NCBI GenBank assembly: GCA_029204225.1
Contig: CM055098.1
Span: forward strand, 3,225,106 to 3,289,105
Reading direction: 5' to 3'
Length of the DNA: 64,000 nt
Source of the DNA: Diphasiastrum complanatum
Taxonomy: Eukaryota; Streptophyta; Lycopodiopsida; Lycopodiales; Lycopodiaceae
In this document: positions 32,879 through 44,156 of the stretch, in pieces
Layout of the letters: every line of letters starts with the position of its first letter
How positions within the stretch are numbered: the first letter of the stretch is position 1
Program-made: the position numbers and the translations under genes
The notes under the pieces: generated by a model
Database searches by the model: none
What the model was told of the DNA's origin: nothing
What the model saw: the letters and a program-made list of their open reading frames with translations, nothing else

Positions 32879-33770
32879 TTTGATCTCGGAAGCTCAAAAT
32901 CATCTGGTTTTAAGGGCTATATGAGTGAAGGGCGTTTCTGAGGAGCTTCACCTTTAAATTTATCTTCTTTCTTTCTTTTTAAAGATTTCTTTTTAAATTG
33001 AAAGTCTTTCTAAGGAGGCTGCTCAGAAAGTGGTTGTTGTCTCGCCCTCTTCCTACCCACTGAATCATCATAGATTTGAGCATATCTGAGAGCTTGCTCA
33101 AGGGTAGTAGGCGAGTTTCTCTGGACCTCTACTTTATATTCATCTTTGAGGCCACGGACAAATCCCCTAATTTTCTGATAGTCATCCATATTTTTAATCT
33201 TTAAAATTGCTTCTCAATACTGCGAGATATATTGGATGAGGGACTTGTCCATTACTGTTCTTTCCCAGGCTTCCCAGGCTCTATCAAGTTCATTTTCTGG
33301 TAGAAATTCTCTTAGGAAAGCTTCTTCAAAAGCTTTCCATGACCGGGGAGTCTGCCCAGTCTCCTGGAGATTTAACCGCCACTTATAGGCCATAGGCCCA
33401 AAGGAAAGACTGGCCTCAATTGCTTGCAAATGGTCAGGGGTCTGTTTAAGAGCATGAATGTTCTTCCATTTGTTGAGGAAGGTTTGTACAATATCTGCTT
33501 TCCTCTCTGATTTTGTGGACGTCTTTCTCGGATTTCAGAGTGGAATTAGTGTAGTAAGCAGCGAGCAGATCCATCGCTATGAAATCAGCGACCTTCTTCT
33601 GATTTTCCAGGGAAATCTTTGAGTCTGAGTGGATTTCAAGGCAAAAAGTAGTAGCAGGGCCAGCGCTGGACAAGGAAGTCGGAGGTTTGGGCATCAAATT
33701 TTCTTGCCACAGATTAGCGAGCAGGGTGCCATCGAAAATCCAGAATTTGGAATAGTTTTTTGGCTTCAAA
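32879..33770 (-). pseudogene. Chromovirus 1 gag
   Basis: Recognisable by alignment with the gag at 59.5-60.35 kb: QAIEASLSFGPMAYKWRLNL, TPRSWKAFEEAFLREFLPEN and AWEAWERTVMDKSLIQYI (33214-33429). Downstream in broken frames are the GFVPGLKDEY-like and basic KKKFLKRK-like parts. The zinc knuckle cannot be read clearly. Confidence 0.75.
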
Positions 33771-34194
33771 CTTGTTTTTTTGGACCAACTCAGATGCTGT
33801 CAGATCAGCGAGGGTAGGAAAGTTTTATACTTTTTAGGGTCCTTTGCCTCGCTTTTTGGAGCCCCAGGTCTGCAAACAGAGCAGTGAGCAACTCTACTCA
33901 AGAAACCGGAAATCTTGGTACCATTTTGGAGCCACAAACGGGGATTTTCCGGGACAGCAGGTCGGAAATCTTGGGTAAAAGAGCTGAGAGGGTTCCTCTT
34001 CGTAATTTCTTTGGAAGTACAATCCTCAGAAACAGCTAAGTCATCTTTCCTTTCCCTTCTACAGTTATAAATTAGTCTTTTAGACTTTTTTTTCCTTCAG
34101 AAGTTAAGGTAGCTCTCTTTCCGTTCCGAAGATGACCACTCCTCAGGGACTTGATCAACCCCCGGAGAGAGGCTTTGACGAACTTATGTACCAG
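33771..34194 (-). other. Chromovirus 1 5' leader
   Basis: An untranslated stretch between the 5' LTR and gag. The expected primer site next to the LTR reads CTGGTACATAAGTTC, a decayed form of CTGGTGTCAGAGCC in the element at 58 kb. Confidence 0.6.
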
Positions 34195-34552
34195 TGTAAT
34201 AGATCCTAACACCACAGTAGGGCAAACACTAACTGATCCACCCAACCTTGCCTACTCCCTGATATAGAGTTAGCCCCTCCAAGCCCAGTGTGAGAACTGG
34301 TAGCATGCTACTGCCAAGTGTCGGCCACGTGGCACTGACGTGGCCGACTGCACTTCGGGACCCAACTGGGGGCCCTATCCTGCTGACAGGGTCCCTAGGC
34401 TGTGTTAGGCCCGCCATGGCTATAGACCGTGCTGGGGCACACTACTCACACTGTCTTGCCCTGTTGGTCATGTACGCTGGACACGACCCTGACTGTGGTA
34501 TCTGACCTATCTGTGTTCTCTAGGGTTCGGCACTGGTTACGAGCTCGTAACA
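34195..34552 (-). repeat. Chromovirus 1 5' LTR
   Basis: The partner of 28899-29256 (358 bp). On the minus strand it begins TGTTACGAGCTCG. Confidence 0.95.
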
Positions 34553-34559
34553 GCTATAA

Positions 34560-37500
34560 TCAATGCTCTGCCTCAAACTCAGATGAATGCTCCGGAGACA
34601 ACTCAGGGCCCCGAGCTGACTCTCGCAACTAATATCTATGCCTGTCTGGTACTGGCATGGGCTGTGTATCCAAGGGGGAAGTCTCGTCATCCTCATCCTC
34701 CCAATCTGCCTCCGCATCAGCCCCCAAGCAGGCTAAACCAACAACACCTGCTGCAGCTGGCTGTAATACTGCACCTCTACCAGCAACTGGAGCCTTGCGA
34801 GGTCGTCCTCTCTTCCCTGGCAGTTTCTGTGCCCTGCCTTTCTTGTTCGGTGCACCCTTGGGCCTTCCTGGCCTCTTGCGGACGAGGGGAGCCGTCAATG
34901 CCTCATCAACCCCATGCAGATCACTAGGCTACTAGGCTGGGCCCAAGCTGCGGCCGGCTGGGGTAGAGTAGCCAAAGATAGGTGTCCCTGTGCAGCTGAT
35001 AGTGGAGGATAGGTCCGAGGAGTCTGTGCCCATGGGCCTGCTGCTGGTGGAGGAACTGGATGTGGAGGGGCCGTCCCTGCAGGAGGCAAGTACAACAGCG
35101 ATAAGTACTGAAAGTGGCGCTGCGGTGGACGGTACTGGTACATCCAGGGTGCTGCCAAAGGAGGAGCCGGTGCCTTGGGTGCTGCCACTGGAGGAGCGTC
35201 TGTAGATGTGGGCGCTGCAAGAGAAGAACTGGGCACAGATGGCGGCCTGCCATGGAGACCTGCTGCTGCAAAAGTGGATGGCGATGAAGGGGCTGCAGGC
35301 CTCAACGGTATCGGTGGCACTGGAGGTATTGTGCGGCGCACATACACCCTCTGAGGAACTGGAGGAACTGCAGGCACCTCGTGTAGCTGCTCTGGCTGAG
35401 ACTCTGTGTAGGGCATGCTTGCTAGAGAGGTTGGGGGCGCCTTGACGCTCGGCGTCTGCTGGGCCTCTGAATCCAAGTCTGCAATCAAGTCATCCAGCTG
35501 GGCATCCGAATACAAATGCTCTGGGCTCTGGGACTCATCATGTGCACCATCCTCTGGACCATCCCGTGCCTCATCTTGTGCACCATGTGGACCCTGCATC
35601 GCCTCCCAATCGGTACAATCAAAGTCATCTAGTGACTCCTCTGGTGTGCTGTCATAGAAATGCCTATGGCTCTGTGATGCACGCATCCAAGCAGCTGCGG
35701 AAGGTAACCCCAAATCACTCTGCCCCCTATCAAGAGCCTCCTCCATCATATCAACATAAGAAGGTATGCCACTGGCCCCCCCTATGTGCCCTGCCCGTCT
35801 CGTGGTATAATCTGTGGCATGTGTCCCACCTCTACCACGAGATGCACCTGTGACCCCTGCTCTAGGCGTGTGCCCAACACCTGTATCATATGCCTCATCC
35901 CGCACTGATCTGGCGAACACAACTCGAATGGGCTTATCCTCATCCTAATCATCCTCTGACACTGGCTCATCTGCCTCGTACAATGGAGGCTCTCTGTGCT
36001 CAAGCCCAAGCTCTCTCTCTCTCATCTCGGCAAGCTCCTTCTCTCTCTCTCTTCCATCAACCGTGTGCCCAGGTCATCTACAGGCATGGGATGGGTGCTG
36101 TCCGTAGGCAAGTCAACCTGGCACTCCAAATCAGATATCTTCGTCTGCAAGGTTTAAAATTTGCATGTCAGGGAGACAACTCTATCAAGAAATGAAACCA
36201 ACATACCAGGAGTCAACCAACTTGCTATGAAAGATTAGCTTATCACCTGCAATGCGCTCGTAATGGTCGGAAGTCTCCTGGCGAGACGTGCGTTGGTGCT
36301 ACAGAACACCAACCGCTCCATTTGACTCACTGACAACCGGTTTCTTCTCCTCGTGTGAATGAGTGCCCATGTGCTCCAATTACGCTCACACACGGAGGCA
36401 GCACAGTCCTGTGGTACGTGCATTGAAATACTTCAGCACATTGTTGCAGGGGTGGAACTTCAACGAAACACAACAATGGAGGATAAAATGAGATGCATAC
36501 CTGAGAAAGGACACGCAGTGCAAGACGCTGTATAGATGGATATGTGCTACCGAACATGGTCCACCAGGTAATGGGAAGCTGCCTTCTCTCTGGATCCTGA
36601 GCAGCCAGGTGGCGGAAGGTGCCCATGCGGAAACGAAATGCAGCGAGCTCCTCCATGAGCCTGATAGGATCCAAACCTATGTGTGGACCCACTCTGTGAA
36701 TGTACTGAAGCCAATCGGCCTCGAGCTCCCTATCTGCGATCTGTGTCGGAGAGAGGAAGAGGGGATGCAGTATGTGTGCAACGCTGTGGATACTCCTGTG
36801 GAAGTAGTTCCACCTCGTCTCCTGGATGAACTTCAGCTCGGTCATCCTGCAGGTGAGAGGCATGTGGTGTAGGGCATTACGAAAAAACTTAACATTGACA
36901 GAAAAACAAACTAGCAAGTACTGAAAAGATGTGTGGCCAATTACATTACTATACTGCTTACCTCTCTAGCTGCAAGATGGGCAGCTGCAGGAACTGTCCA
37001 ATCCGGTCCATGAGCTCATATACTAGTCCAAGTGTCGACCCCGCGCTGTCAGCCATGCGGAGCACAATGTAAAGTGGTCGAAGCAGTCCTGACAATGTCT
37101 GTGCATCCCTCCAGAACTGGTCTCCCCTCACCGTGGAAGAAAGGTGCTCCCCATCCTCAGTGCGCGGAAATGTACTCGCACACCAAAGATCACTGGCAAC
37201 CATCTGTCGAAGCTGCGCCCTACACCTGATCAAACGGTCGGTGACCACCAAGTCGAATGCAAAGCGTGTGGGGGCTGGCTTACGGAGGTCTAGATGGCTG
37301 AACACCCGGAACATGGCAACAACACGCCTCTTCCTGGTGACTTTTGTCACCAGGAAGAGGGCCTCACAGACGATGGCTCTAACCCAGGGAAGTGCACCTA
37401 TGTCCCCCATCAGAAGGTCTATGTCGTGCACAGCACAGGGGGTATACATGATGCTGCAACCGTAAGTGGCCCAGTGGCGATGTAGAGGCTCCATCTCTCT

Positions 37501-38595
37501 AGACAATGACTCGACCCTATCCCTCAGCATGTGTGTGCGGACAACCTCTAAACTAGGGACTCTCCAGCTAGGGCTGACAGACTGTGCAAGGCGGAAGGCC
37601 CTTCTGAAGGGCTCGGAGTCGGTGATGGCAAATGGAAGGTTCAGCTCATAAATCAGGCTGGCCACAGCCTGTGTGGCCTCTCTATCCATGTGCGGTTGAT
37701 GCGCGCCGCAACTGCTCTGCTGCCTAAGAACTCTCCCAGCTGGGCGACGGGTAGCAGACCTCCAGCACGGTGCACCGAACGTGACGGGAATGGATAATGA
37801 CGCGACAGGCTGGGCATTAGTGGATGCATCAGGTGTAGATGTGGAATGGGGAGAGTGGGATGCACTGGCCGGGATGGGTGCAGCAGCATAAGTGGGGTAC
37901 ACTAGTGAAGGGTGGACATCTGGCATGGGATACGAAAACTGCTGCGTAGGGAGGTCATCCGGATGTGAAGGGAGGGAGAAAGGGATCTCCTCAACATCCT
38001 GGAAGGCCTCGTCACTGGCATCCGGGCCCTGCTGTTGCTCGGGAGGCGGAGAGTCCATGAGAAAGTCGTAAACTGGGGGAGTGCGAGCAACAGTAGGTGG
38101 TGGTGGAACCACAGTGGCAACTGGCGGACGCGGTGGGACAGGATCCACCGGGATGGGTGCAGATGGGGGTGCGTGAGGCAGAACTGTCTGAGGGGGTCGA
38201 GGGGCAAAGGGACTGGACGAGGATGCACTCCCTCTCCTCGTGCGTGCCAGCCAAGCAGGCAGCATCTCGGGGTCAACCACGTAAGGAGCGGTGCAAAACC
38301 GAAGAACACCCTCCGAAATGGTGTTCTCCCCCGCCACAAGACGTGGCCCGTAGGTATCCAAAAGTCGCTGCCTGATGGGAACGGACATGCTGGCACAGGG
38401 GGCAACATTCAGTGTGCCACCATCTCTCGCGCGTGCGCCAAGTAGGTGGCCTTTAAGGCGAGTGAGGGTGGCAACGAACTCGGTCAGGCAATATCGACAG
38501 CGCACGATCCTTGCACCGGACTTGTTAGACTTGTCGGGAACCCGCCTGACAATGTCCACCTCGTCCCACAAATCGGCAAGGTTGGAATGCACCAT
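34560..38595 (-). pseudogene. hAT-1 transposase, copy A (four exons; catalytic segment deleted)
   Basis: Minus-strand exons with GT-AG borders: 38595-36962, 36846-36501, 36408-36247, 36144-34560. Exon 1: BED-type zinc finger (SNLADLWDEVDIVRRVP, CRYCLTEFVATLTRLKGHLL), a Pro-rich linker, DUF659 start (REATQAVASLIYELNLPFAI, HWATYGCSIM), then a jump to DIDLLMGDIGALPWVRAI. Compared with copy B, about 85 codons including SDGWTD and VVTDNATNC are gone, although the frame stays open (a 601-codon frame including upstream residues). Exon 3 has the hAT dimerisation motif ASVCERNWSTWALIHTRRRN. Exon 4 adds a coiled coil, a Pro/Ala-rich tail and AT-hooks (KRPGRPKGAPNKKG, GKRGRPRKAP), with frameshifts near 34895 and 35945. 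Confidence 0.82.
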
Positions 38596-38930
38596 CTCTG
38601 TAGAAAGGACTGGGAAAAGAAGGCAGAGATCTCTGTGGGTGAGATAGGAGTCGGAAGGCTTGAAAAAACCACAGTAAAGGCCGAAATAGCAATAGCAGGG
38701 GCGGACGTGATCAGTGCAATGCGCAGACAGCCGGGAGGGCGCGGACAGTAGGGCGATGGGCATACAACAGAGAGGGCGCGGACAGCAAGGAGGGCGCGGA
38801 CAGTAGGGCGACAGGCAGGCAGAGAGATGAAGCGAGGGGGGGGGGGATTAGGTTAAAAAAATATATAGTAACATATTAAATATTAAAAAATATTATATAT
38901 TAAAAACATAAATATATTGTGGTACCGCAG
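38596..38930 (-). promoter_or_regulatory. 5' region of hAT-1 copy A transposase
   Basis: GCGGACAG and GGGCGCGGACAG repeats (38730-38815) and a G-run (38837-38847) are mirrored in copy B at about 39275-39420. The frame is open up to 38763, so a longer N-terminus cannot be excluded. No TATA box can be named with confidence in this AT-rich surrounding. Confidence 0.4.
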
Positions 38931-39003
38931 ATCAGTATGGATCCGCGGTACCACACTGGATCCGCGGTACTGGGATCCGCGGATCTTGGTACCGCTGGAT
39001 CTA

Positions 39004-39040
<37 letters not shown>

Positions 39041-39200
39041 TATGGATCCGCGGTAGCACAGTGGATCCGCAGTACTGGGATCCGCGGATCCCGGTACCGC
39101 TGGATCTATTGTACATATATATATGTACAATAGATCCAGCGGTACCGGGATCCGCGGATCCCAGTACCGCGGATCCATACTGATCCACGGTACCACAATA
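38931..39200. repeat. Terminal palindrome array between head-to-head hAT-1 copies
   Basis: Three copies of a unit with ATGGATCCGCGG, GGGATCCGCGGATC and GGTACCGCTGGATCTAT lie at about 38935-39002, 39041-39110 and (inverted) 39130-39195. 39062-39177 is a nearly perfect palindrome of about 116 bp centred at 39119/39120 on GTACATATATATATGTAC, with one mismatch per arm near 39071. A (TA)n run occupies 39006-39037. Confidence 0.9.
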
Positions 39201-39423
39201 TTTATTATTTTTTAATATATACTATTTTTTAATATTTGATATATTAACTTTTTTTTTAACCTAATCCCCCCCCTCGATTCATCTCTCTCCCTGCCCATCG
39301 CCCTGCTGTCCGCGCCCTCCCTGCTGTCCGCGCCCTCTATGTTGTATGCCCATCGCCGTGTTGTCCGCGCCCTCCCTGTTGTCTTCGCGTTGCACTAATC
39401 GCGTCCGCCCCTGCTATTGCTAC

Positions 39424-39848
39424 GGGTAGGACCTTCAGCACGGTGCACCAAACGTGACGGGAATGGATGATGACGCGACAGGCTGGGCACTAGTGGATAC
39501 ATCAGCTGTAGACGTGGAATGGGGAGAGTGGGATGCACTGGCCGGGATGGGTGCAGCAGCATAAGTGGGGTACACTGGTGGACGGGGGACATCTGGCATG
39601 GGATACGAAAACTGCTGGCTAGGGAGGTCATCCGGATGGGAAGGGAGGAAGGAAGGGATCTCCTCAACATCCTGGGAGGCCTCGTCACTGGCATCAGGGG
39701 CCTGCTCTTGCTCGGGTGGCAGAGAGTCCATGAGAAAGTCGTAAACTGGGGGAGTGCGAGCAACAGTAGGTGGTGGTGGAACCGTAGTGGCAACTGGTGG
39801 ACGCGATGGGACGGGATCCACCGGAATGGGTGCGAGTGTGGGAGAGTT
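39424..39848 (-). other. Inverted internal segment of copy B (Pro-rich linker)
   Basis: In copy A this linker (PVDPVPPRPPVATVVPPPPT, PVYDFLMDSPPPEQQ, HPDDLPTQQFSYPMPD) is on the same strand as the transposase. In copy B it is read on the minus strand while the rest of the transposase is on plus. The BED finger that should precede it is absent. Confidence 0.85.
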
Positions 39849-42800
39849 CTTAGGCAGCAGAGCATTCGCGGCGCGCATCAGCCGCACATGGATAGAGAGG
39901 CCACACAGGTCGTGGCCAGTCTGATTTATGAGCTGAACCTTCCATTTGCCATCACCGACTCTGAGCCCTTCAGAAGGGCCTTCCGCTTGCACAGTCTGTC
40001 AGCCCTAGCTGGAGAGTCCCTAGTTCAGAGGTTGTCCGTACACACATGCTGAGGGATAGGGTCGAGTCATTGTCTAGAGAGATGGAGCCTCTACGTCGCC
40101 ACTGGGCCACTTACGGTTGCAGCATCATGTCCGATGGCTGGACTGATGTCAGGAGGAGGCCGATCCTCAACATATTGGTCTCCAACTGCATGGGCACACA
40201 GTTTTTGAGGGCAGTGGATTGCAGCAGGGGGGGGAGAGTCATATCTGCAGAGTTCATGTTTGATGTCATCAAGTCTTCCATTTTGTCCATAGGCCCACAA
40301 CATGTCGTCACGGTGGTGACGGACAATGCCACGAACTGCATTCAGATGGGTGTACTACTAGAGGCCGAGTTCCCTCACATTGTTCATACCCTCTGTGCAG
40401 CGCACGGCATAGACCTTCTGATGGGGGACATAGGTGCACTTCCCTGGGTTAGAGCCATCGTCCGTGAGGCCCTCTTCCTGGTGACTTTTGTCACCAGGAA
40501 GAGGCGTGTTCTTGCCATGTTCCGGGTGGTCAACCAGTTGGACCTCAACAAGCCAGCCCCCATACGCTTTGCATTCGACTTGGTGGTCATCGACCGTTTG
40601 ATCAAGTGCAGGGCACAGCTTCTACAGATGGTTGCCAGTGATCTTTGGTGTGCCAGTACGTTTCAGCACACTGAGGATGGGGAGCACTTTTCTTCCACGG
40701 TGAGGGGAGACCAGTTCTGGAGGGATGCATAGACATTGTCAAGGCTGCTTCGACCACTCTACACTGTGCTCCGCATGGCTGACAGCGAGGGGTCGACACT
40801 TGGAGTGGTATATGAGCTCATGGACCGGATCGGACAGTTCCTACAGCTGCCCATTCTGCAGCCAGAGAGGTAAGCAGTATAGTGTTGTAATGGGTCTTTA
40901 TCTTTTCAGTGGTTGCTAGCTTGTTTTTCTGTTAATGTTACATTTTTTCGTAATGCCCAGGTTTTAACATGCCTCTCATCTGCAGGATGACCGAGCTGAA
41001 GTTCATCTGGGAGACGCGGTGGAACTACTTCCACAAGAGTATCCATAGCGCTGCACACATACTGCATCCCCTCTTCCTCTCTCTGATACAGATCGCAGAC
41101 AGGGAGCTCGAGGCCGATTGGCTTCAATACATTCACAGAGTGGGTCCACACATAGGTTTGGATCCTATCAGGCTCATGGAGGAGCTTGCTGCATTTCGTT
41201 TCCGCATGGGCACGTTCCGCCACCCGGCTGCTCAGGATCCAGAGAAAAGGCAGCTTCCCATTACCTGGTGGACCATGTTCGGTAGCACATACCCATCTAT
41301 ACAGCGTCTTGCACTGCGTGTCCTTTCTCAGGTATGCATCTCATTTTATTCTCCATTGTTGTGTTTCGTTGAAGTTCCACCCGTGCAAATGTGCTGAAGC
41401 ATTTCAATGCACGTACCACAGGACTGTGCTGCCTCCGTGTGTGAGCGTAATTGGAGCACATGGGCACTCATTCACACGAGGAGAAGAAACAGGCTGTCAG
41501 TGAGTCAGTTGTAGCGGTTGGTGTTCTATAGCACCAACGTACGCCTCGCCAAGAGACTTTCGACAATTACGAGCGCATTGCAGGTGATTAGTTATTCTCC
41601 CGAAGCATGTTGGTTGACGACTTATACGTTGGTTTCGTTTCTTGATCAAATTGTCTCTCTGACATGCAAATTTTAACCTTGCAGACAAAGATATCAGATT
41701 TGGAGCGCCAGGTTGACTTGCCTATGGATAGCACCCATCCCATGCCTGCAGATGACCTGGGCACACAGCTTATGGCAAAGAGAGAGAGGGAGCTTGCCGA
41801 GATGAGAGAGAGAGAGAGCTTGGGCTTGAGCACAGAGAGCCTCCATTGTACGAGGCAGCTGAGCCAGTGTCAGAGGGTGATCAGCGTGAGGATGAGCCCA
41901 TTCGGGTTGTGTTAACCAAATCAGAGAGGGATCAGGCATATGATACAGGTGTTGGGCACACGCCTAGAGCAGGGTTCACAGGTGCACCACGTGGTAGAGG
42001 TGGGTCACATACCACAGATTATACCGGGAGACAGGCAGGGCACACAGGGGGGGCCAGTGGCATACCTTCTTATGTTGATATGATGGAGGAGGCTCTTGAT
42101 AGGGGGCAGAGTGATTTGGGCTTACCTTCCGCAGCTGCTTGGATGCGTGCATCACAGAGTCATAGGCATTTCTACGATAACACACCAGAGGATTCACCAG
42201 ATGACGTTGATTGTACCGATTGGGAGGCCATGCAGGGTCCCCATGGTGCACAGGATGAGGCACGGGATGATCCAGAGGATGGTGCACATGATGAGTCCCA
42301 GAGCCCAGAGCATTTGTATTTGGATGCCCAGCTGGACGACTTGATTGCAGACTTGGATTCAGAGGCCCACCAGATGCCGAGCGTCAGGGCGCCCCCAACC
42401 TCTCTAGCCAGCATGCCCTACATAGAGTCTCAGCCAGAGCAGCTACACGAGGTGCCTGCAGTTCCTCCAGTTCCTCAGAGGGTGTATGTGCGCCGCACAG
42501 CACCTCCAGTGCCACCGATGCCATTGAGGCCTGCAGCCCCTCCATCGCCATCCACTTTTGCAGCAGCAGGTCTCCATGGCAGGCCACCATCTGTGCCTGG
42601 ATCTTCTCTTGCAGCGCCCACATCTACAGTGGCTCCTCCTGTGGCAGCACCCACGGCACATCCTCCTCCATTGGCAGCACCCACGGCACCGGCTCCTCCT
42701 TTGGCAGCACCCAGGATGTACCAGTACCGGCCACCGCAACGACCCTTTCAGTACTTATCGCCGCTGTACTTGCCTCCTGCAGGGACGGCCCCTCCACATC

Positions 42801-43300
42801 CAGTTCCTCCACCAGCAGCAGGCCCACGGGCACACACTCCTCGGACCTATCCTCCACTATCAGCTGCACAGGGACACCCATCTTTGGCTTCTCTATCCCA
42901 GCCGGCCGCAGCTTGGGCCCAGCCTAGCCAACCAGGTGATCTGCATGGGGGTGATGAGGCATTGACGGCTCCCCTCGTCCGCAAGAGGCCAGGAAGGCCC
43001 AAGGGTGCACCGAACAAGAAAGGCAAGGCACAGAAACAGCCAAGGAAGAGAGGACGACCTCGCAGGGCTCCAGTTGCTGGTAGAGGTGCAGTATTACAGC
43101 CAGCTGCAGTAGGTGTTGTTGGTTTAGCCTGCTTGGGGGCTGATGCGGAGGCAGATTGGGAGGATGACAATGACGAGTCTTCCCCCTCGGATACACAGCC
43201 CATGCCAGTTCCAGACAGGCATAGATATCAGTTGCGAGAGTCAGCTCGGGGCCCTGAGTTGTCTCCGGAGCATTCGTCTGAGTTAGAGCCAGAGCATTGA
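39849..43300 (+). pseudogene. hAT-1 transposase, copy B (four exons; BED lost)
   Basis: Exons end or start at: exon 1 to 40869, 40986-41331, 41422-41583, 41685-43300. Exon 2 and 3 lengths (346 and 162 bp) equal those of copy A. Exon 1 keeps the catalytic part missing from A: SIMSDGWTDVRRRPILNILV, VVTVVTDNATNCIQMGVLLE and HTLCAAHGIDLLMGD. A TAG near 40730 interrupts it after QFWRDA, and exon 3 has a TAG after LSVSQL. Exon 4 starts TKISDLERQVDLPMD (coiled coil), slips frame in a GA run at about 41805-41819, then is open for 484 codons (41846-43300). Those codons have acidic and Pro-rich parts and AT-hooks KRPGRPKGAPNKKG and RKRGRPRRAP, ending acidic. Confidence 0.82.
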
Positions 43301-43798
43301 TTGTAGCTCTGTTATTTTATTTTTAGCAGTTTGATATCATGTTCCATGTTTGGCGGCCAGATGGTCGAACATTGTATTCAGACCATTTTCCATACTATAT
43401 TCAGTGTTGGACGTACTTTAGTCGCTGCACATTTTGTATTTGTCGATTTGTAATTGTTATGCTCTGTTTTCAATTTTATTTCAAATGGTATGTGCGTAAT
43501 TACAATTAGTTTCAACTACAGAGATTGACATCAGATGCACAACACACAAATACAACCCCCTTTATAGCATTTCATAAACACACATATTACATTGCAATAC
43601 ACCAGGCACGCGTTGCACAAAAAACACACCGTACATTAATTCATCAGATGTATCAAAGTTACAATACGTTTTCCCGCCATATCGGCTGGGGCTGTTCTTT
43701 ACACTATGTTGGACACTAAATGTTGCCTCATCTACTGCCGAAAATTACATAACAATGGTCAGCCACATACGGCTAGACCCCATCTATTCTAAACATTC
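43301..43798. other. Convergent 3' region of hAT-1 copy B
   Basis: The non-coding stretch between the transposase stop (43300) and the stop of the opposing small gene (43799). It corresponds, inverted, to 28402-28893 plus 34553-34559 of copy A, and contains GTAGC, the site used by chromovirus 1 in copy A. Confidence 0.6.
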
Positions 43799-44143
43799 CT
43801 ATGGATCCTCCACTGACTCCTCACCCTCGTCAAGTGCATTGTTCTGTCGCTCTCGCTCTGCCTCCCGGTTAGCCCGAGCTGCCTCCTGGTTAGCACGACG
43901 GCGGGCAGCCCTTTCCCTGACCATGATGAGCTGCCGTCGTGTGAAGTTCATTCCGATCTGCTCATCCAAATCCAGCTCGATAGCGGGAGCGGGGGGCACA
44001 GGGGTAGCTGGGTGCTCCAGTTCCAGATTTCTCTGCCGAGCCTATCGCAGCATCTCTGCAATGTCTGCCTCTTGCTTCCGATGCCTTTCGTTGTGCCTTC
44101 GGACATCTTCCTCGAGCTTCCTCCTGGCTTCGCCCTCAGGCCT
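43799..44143 (-). pseudogene. Small coiled-coil protein gene, hAT-1 copy B
   Basis: The same protein as at 28057-28401, opposite strand. The expected ATG is changed (reads CCTGAGGGCGAAGCC where copy A has GCGGAGGGCGAAGCC after ATG), and a TAG follows EADIAEMLR near 44043. Downstream the frame is intact (AIELDLDEQIGMNFTRRQLI, VRERAARRRANQEAARANRE, end GEESVEDP). The gene start lies 13 bases from the chromovirus 2 LTR. Confidence 0.6.
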
Positions 44144-44156
44144 CGGTGGTATGCGT

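Larger units (their letters stand above)
28899..34552 (-). mobile_element. Ty3/gypsy chromovirus 1, complete with two LTRs (5,654 bp)
   Basis: Two 358-bp LTRs (28899-29256 and 34195-34552) run TG...CA and differ at about 14 positions by eye. Flanks are GCTAC (28894-28898) and GCTAT (34553-34557), a 5-bp target duplication with one change; hAT-1 copy B shows GTAGC at the uninterrupted site. Minus-strand order: LTR, leader, gag, protease, RT, RNase H, integrase, chromodomain, purine tract, LTR. Stops and shifts in every gene make it non-autonomous. Confidence 0.95.
27264..39010. mobile_element. hAT-1 element, copy A, nearly complete (about 6.1 kb without the nested chromovirus)
   Basis: The left end (about 27264-27290, TATATCATAGTGGCACGTGG) and right end (about 38985-39010, GGTACCGCTGGATCTATGAT) bracket a small plus-strand gene (28057-28401) and a minus-strand transposase gene (34560-38595). 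The chromovirus 28899-34552 sits in the region between them. Both element ends abut TA-repeats, so a target duplication within TATATATA cannot be separated from the site. The transposase class (BED finger, DUF659, hAT dimerisation) fits hAT. The bounds are inferred from end similarity with the smaller element at 26457-27268. Confidence 0.65.
39120..44156 (+). mobile_element. hAT-1 element, copy B (right end lost to chromovirus 2)
   Basis: Opposite in orientation to copy A. Left terminus in the palindrome, 5' region (39200-39420), transposase (to 43300), shared 3' region, then the small gene on the minus strand (43799-44143). The expected right end and minisatellite are missing. Chromovirus 2 begins at 44157 and unrelated tandem repeats follow it. 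Confidence 0.7.

Noticed and set aside
33629-33817. Plus-strand frames opposite the chromovirus gag and pol
   Set aside because: They are shadows of the minus-strand genes, with no motif of their own.
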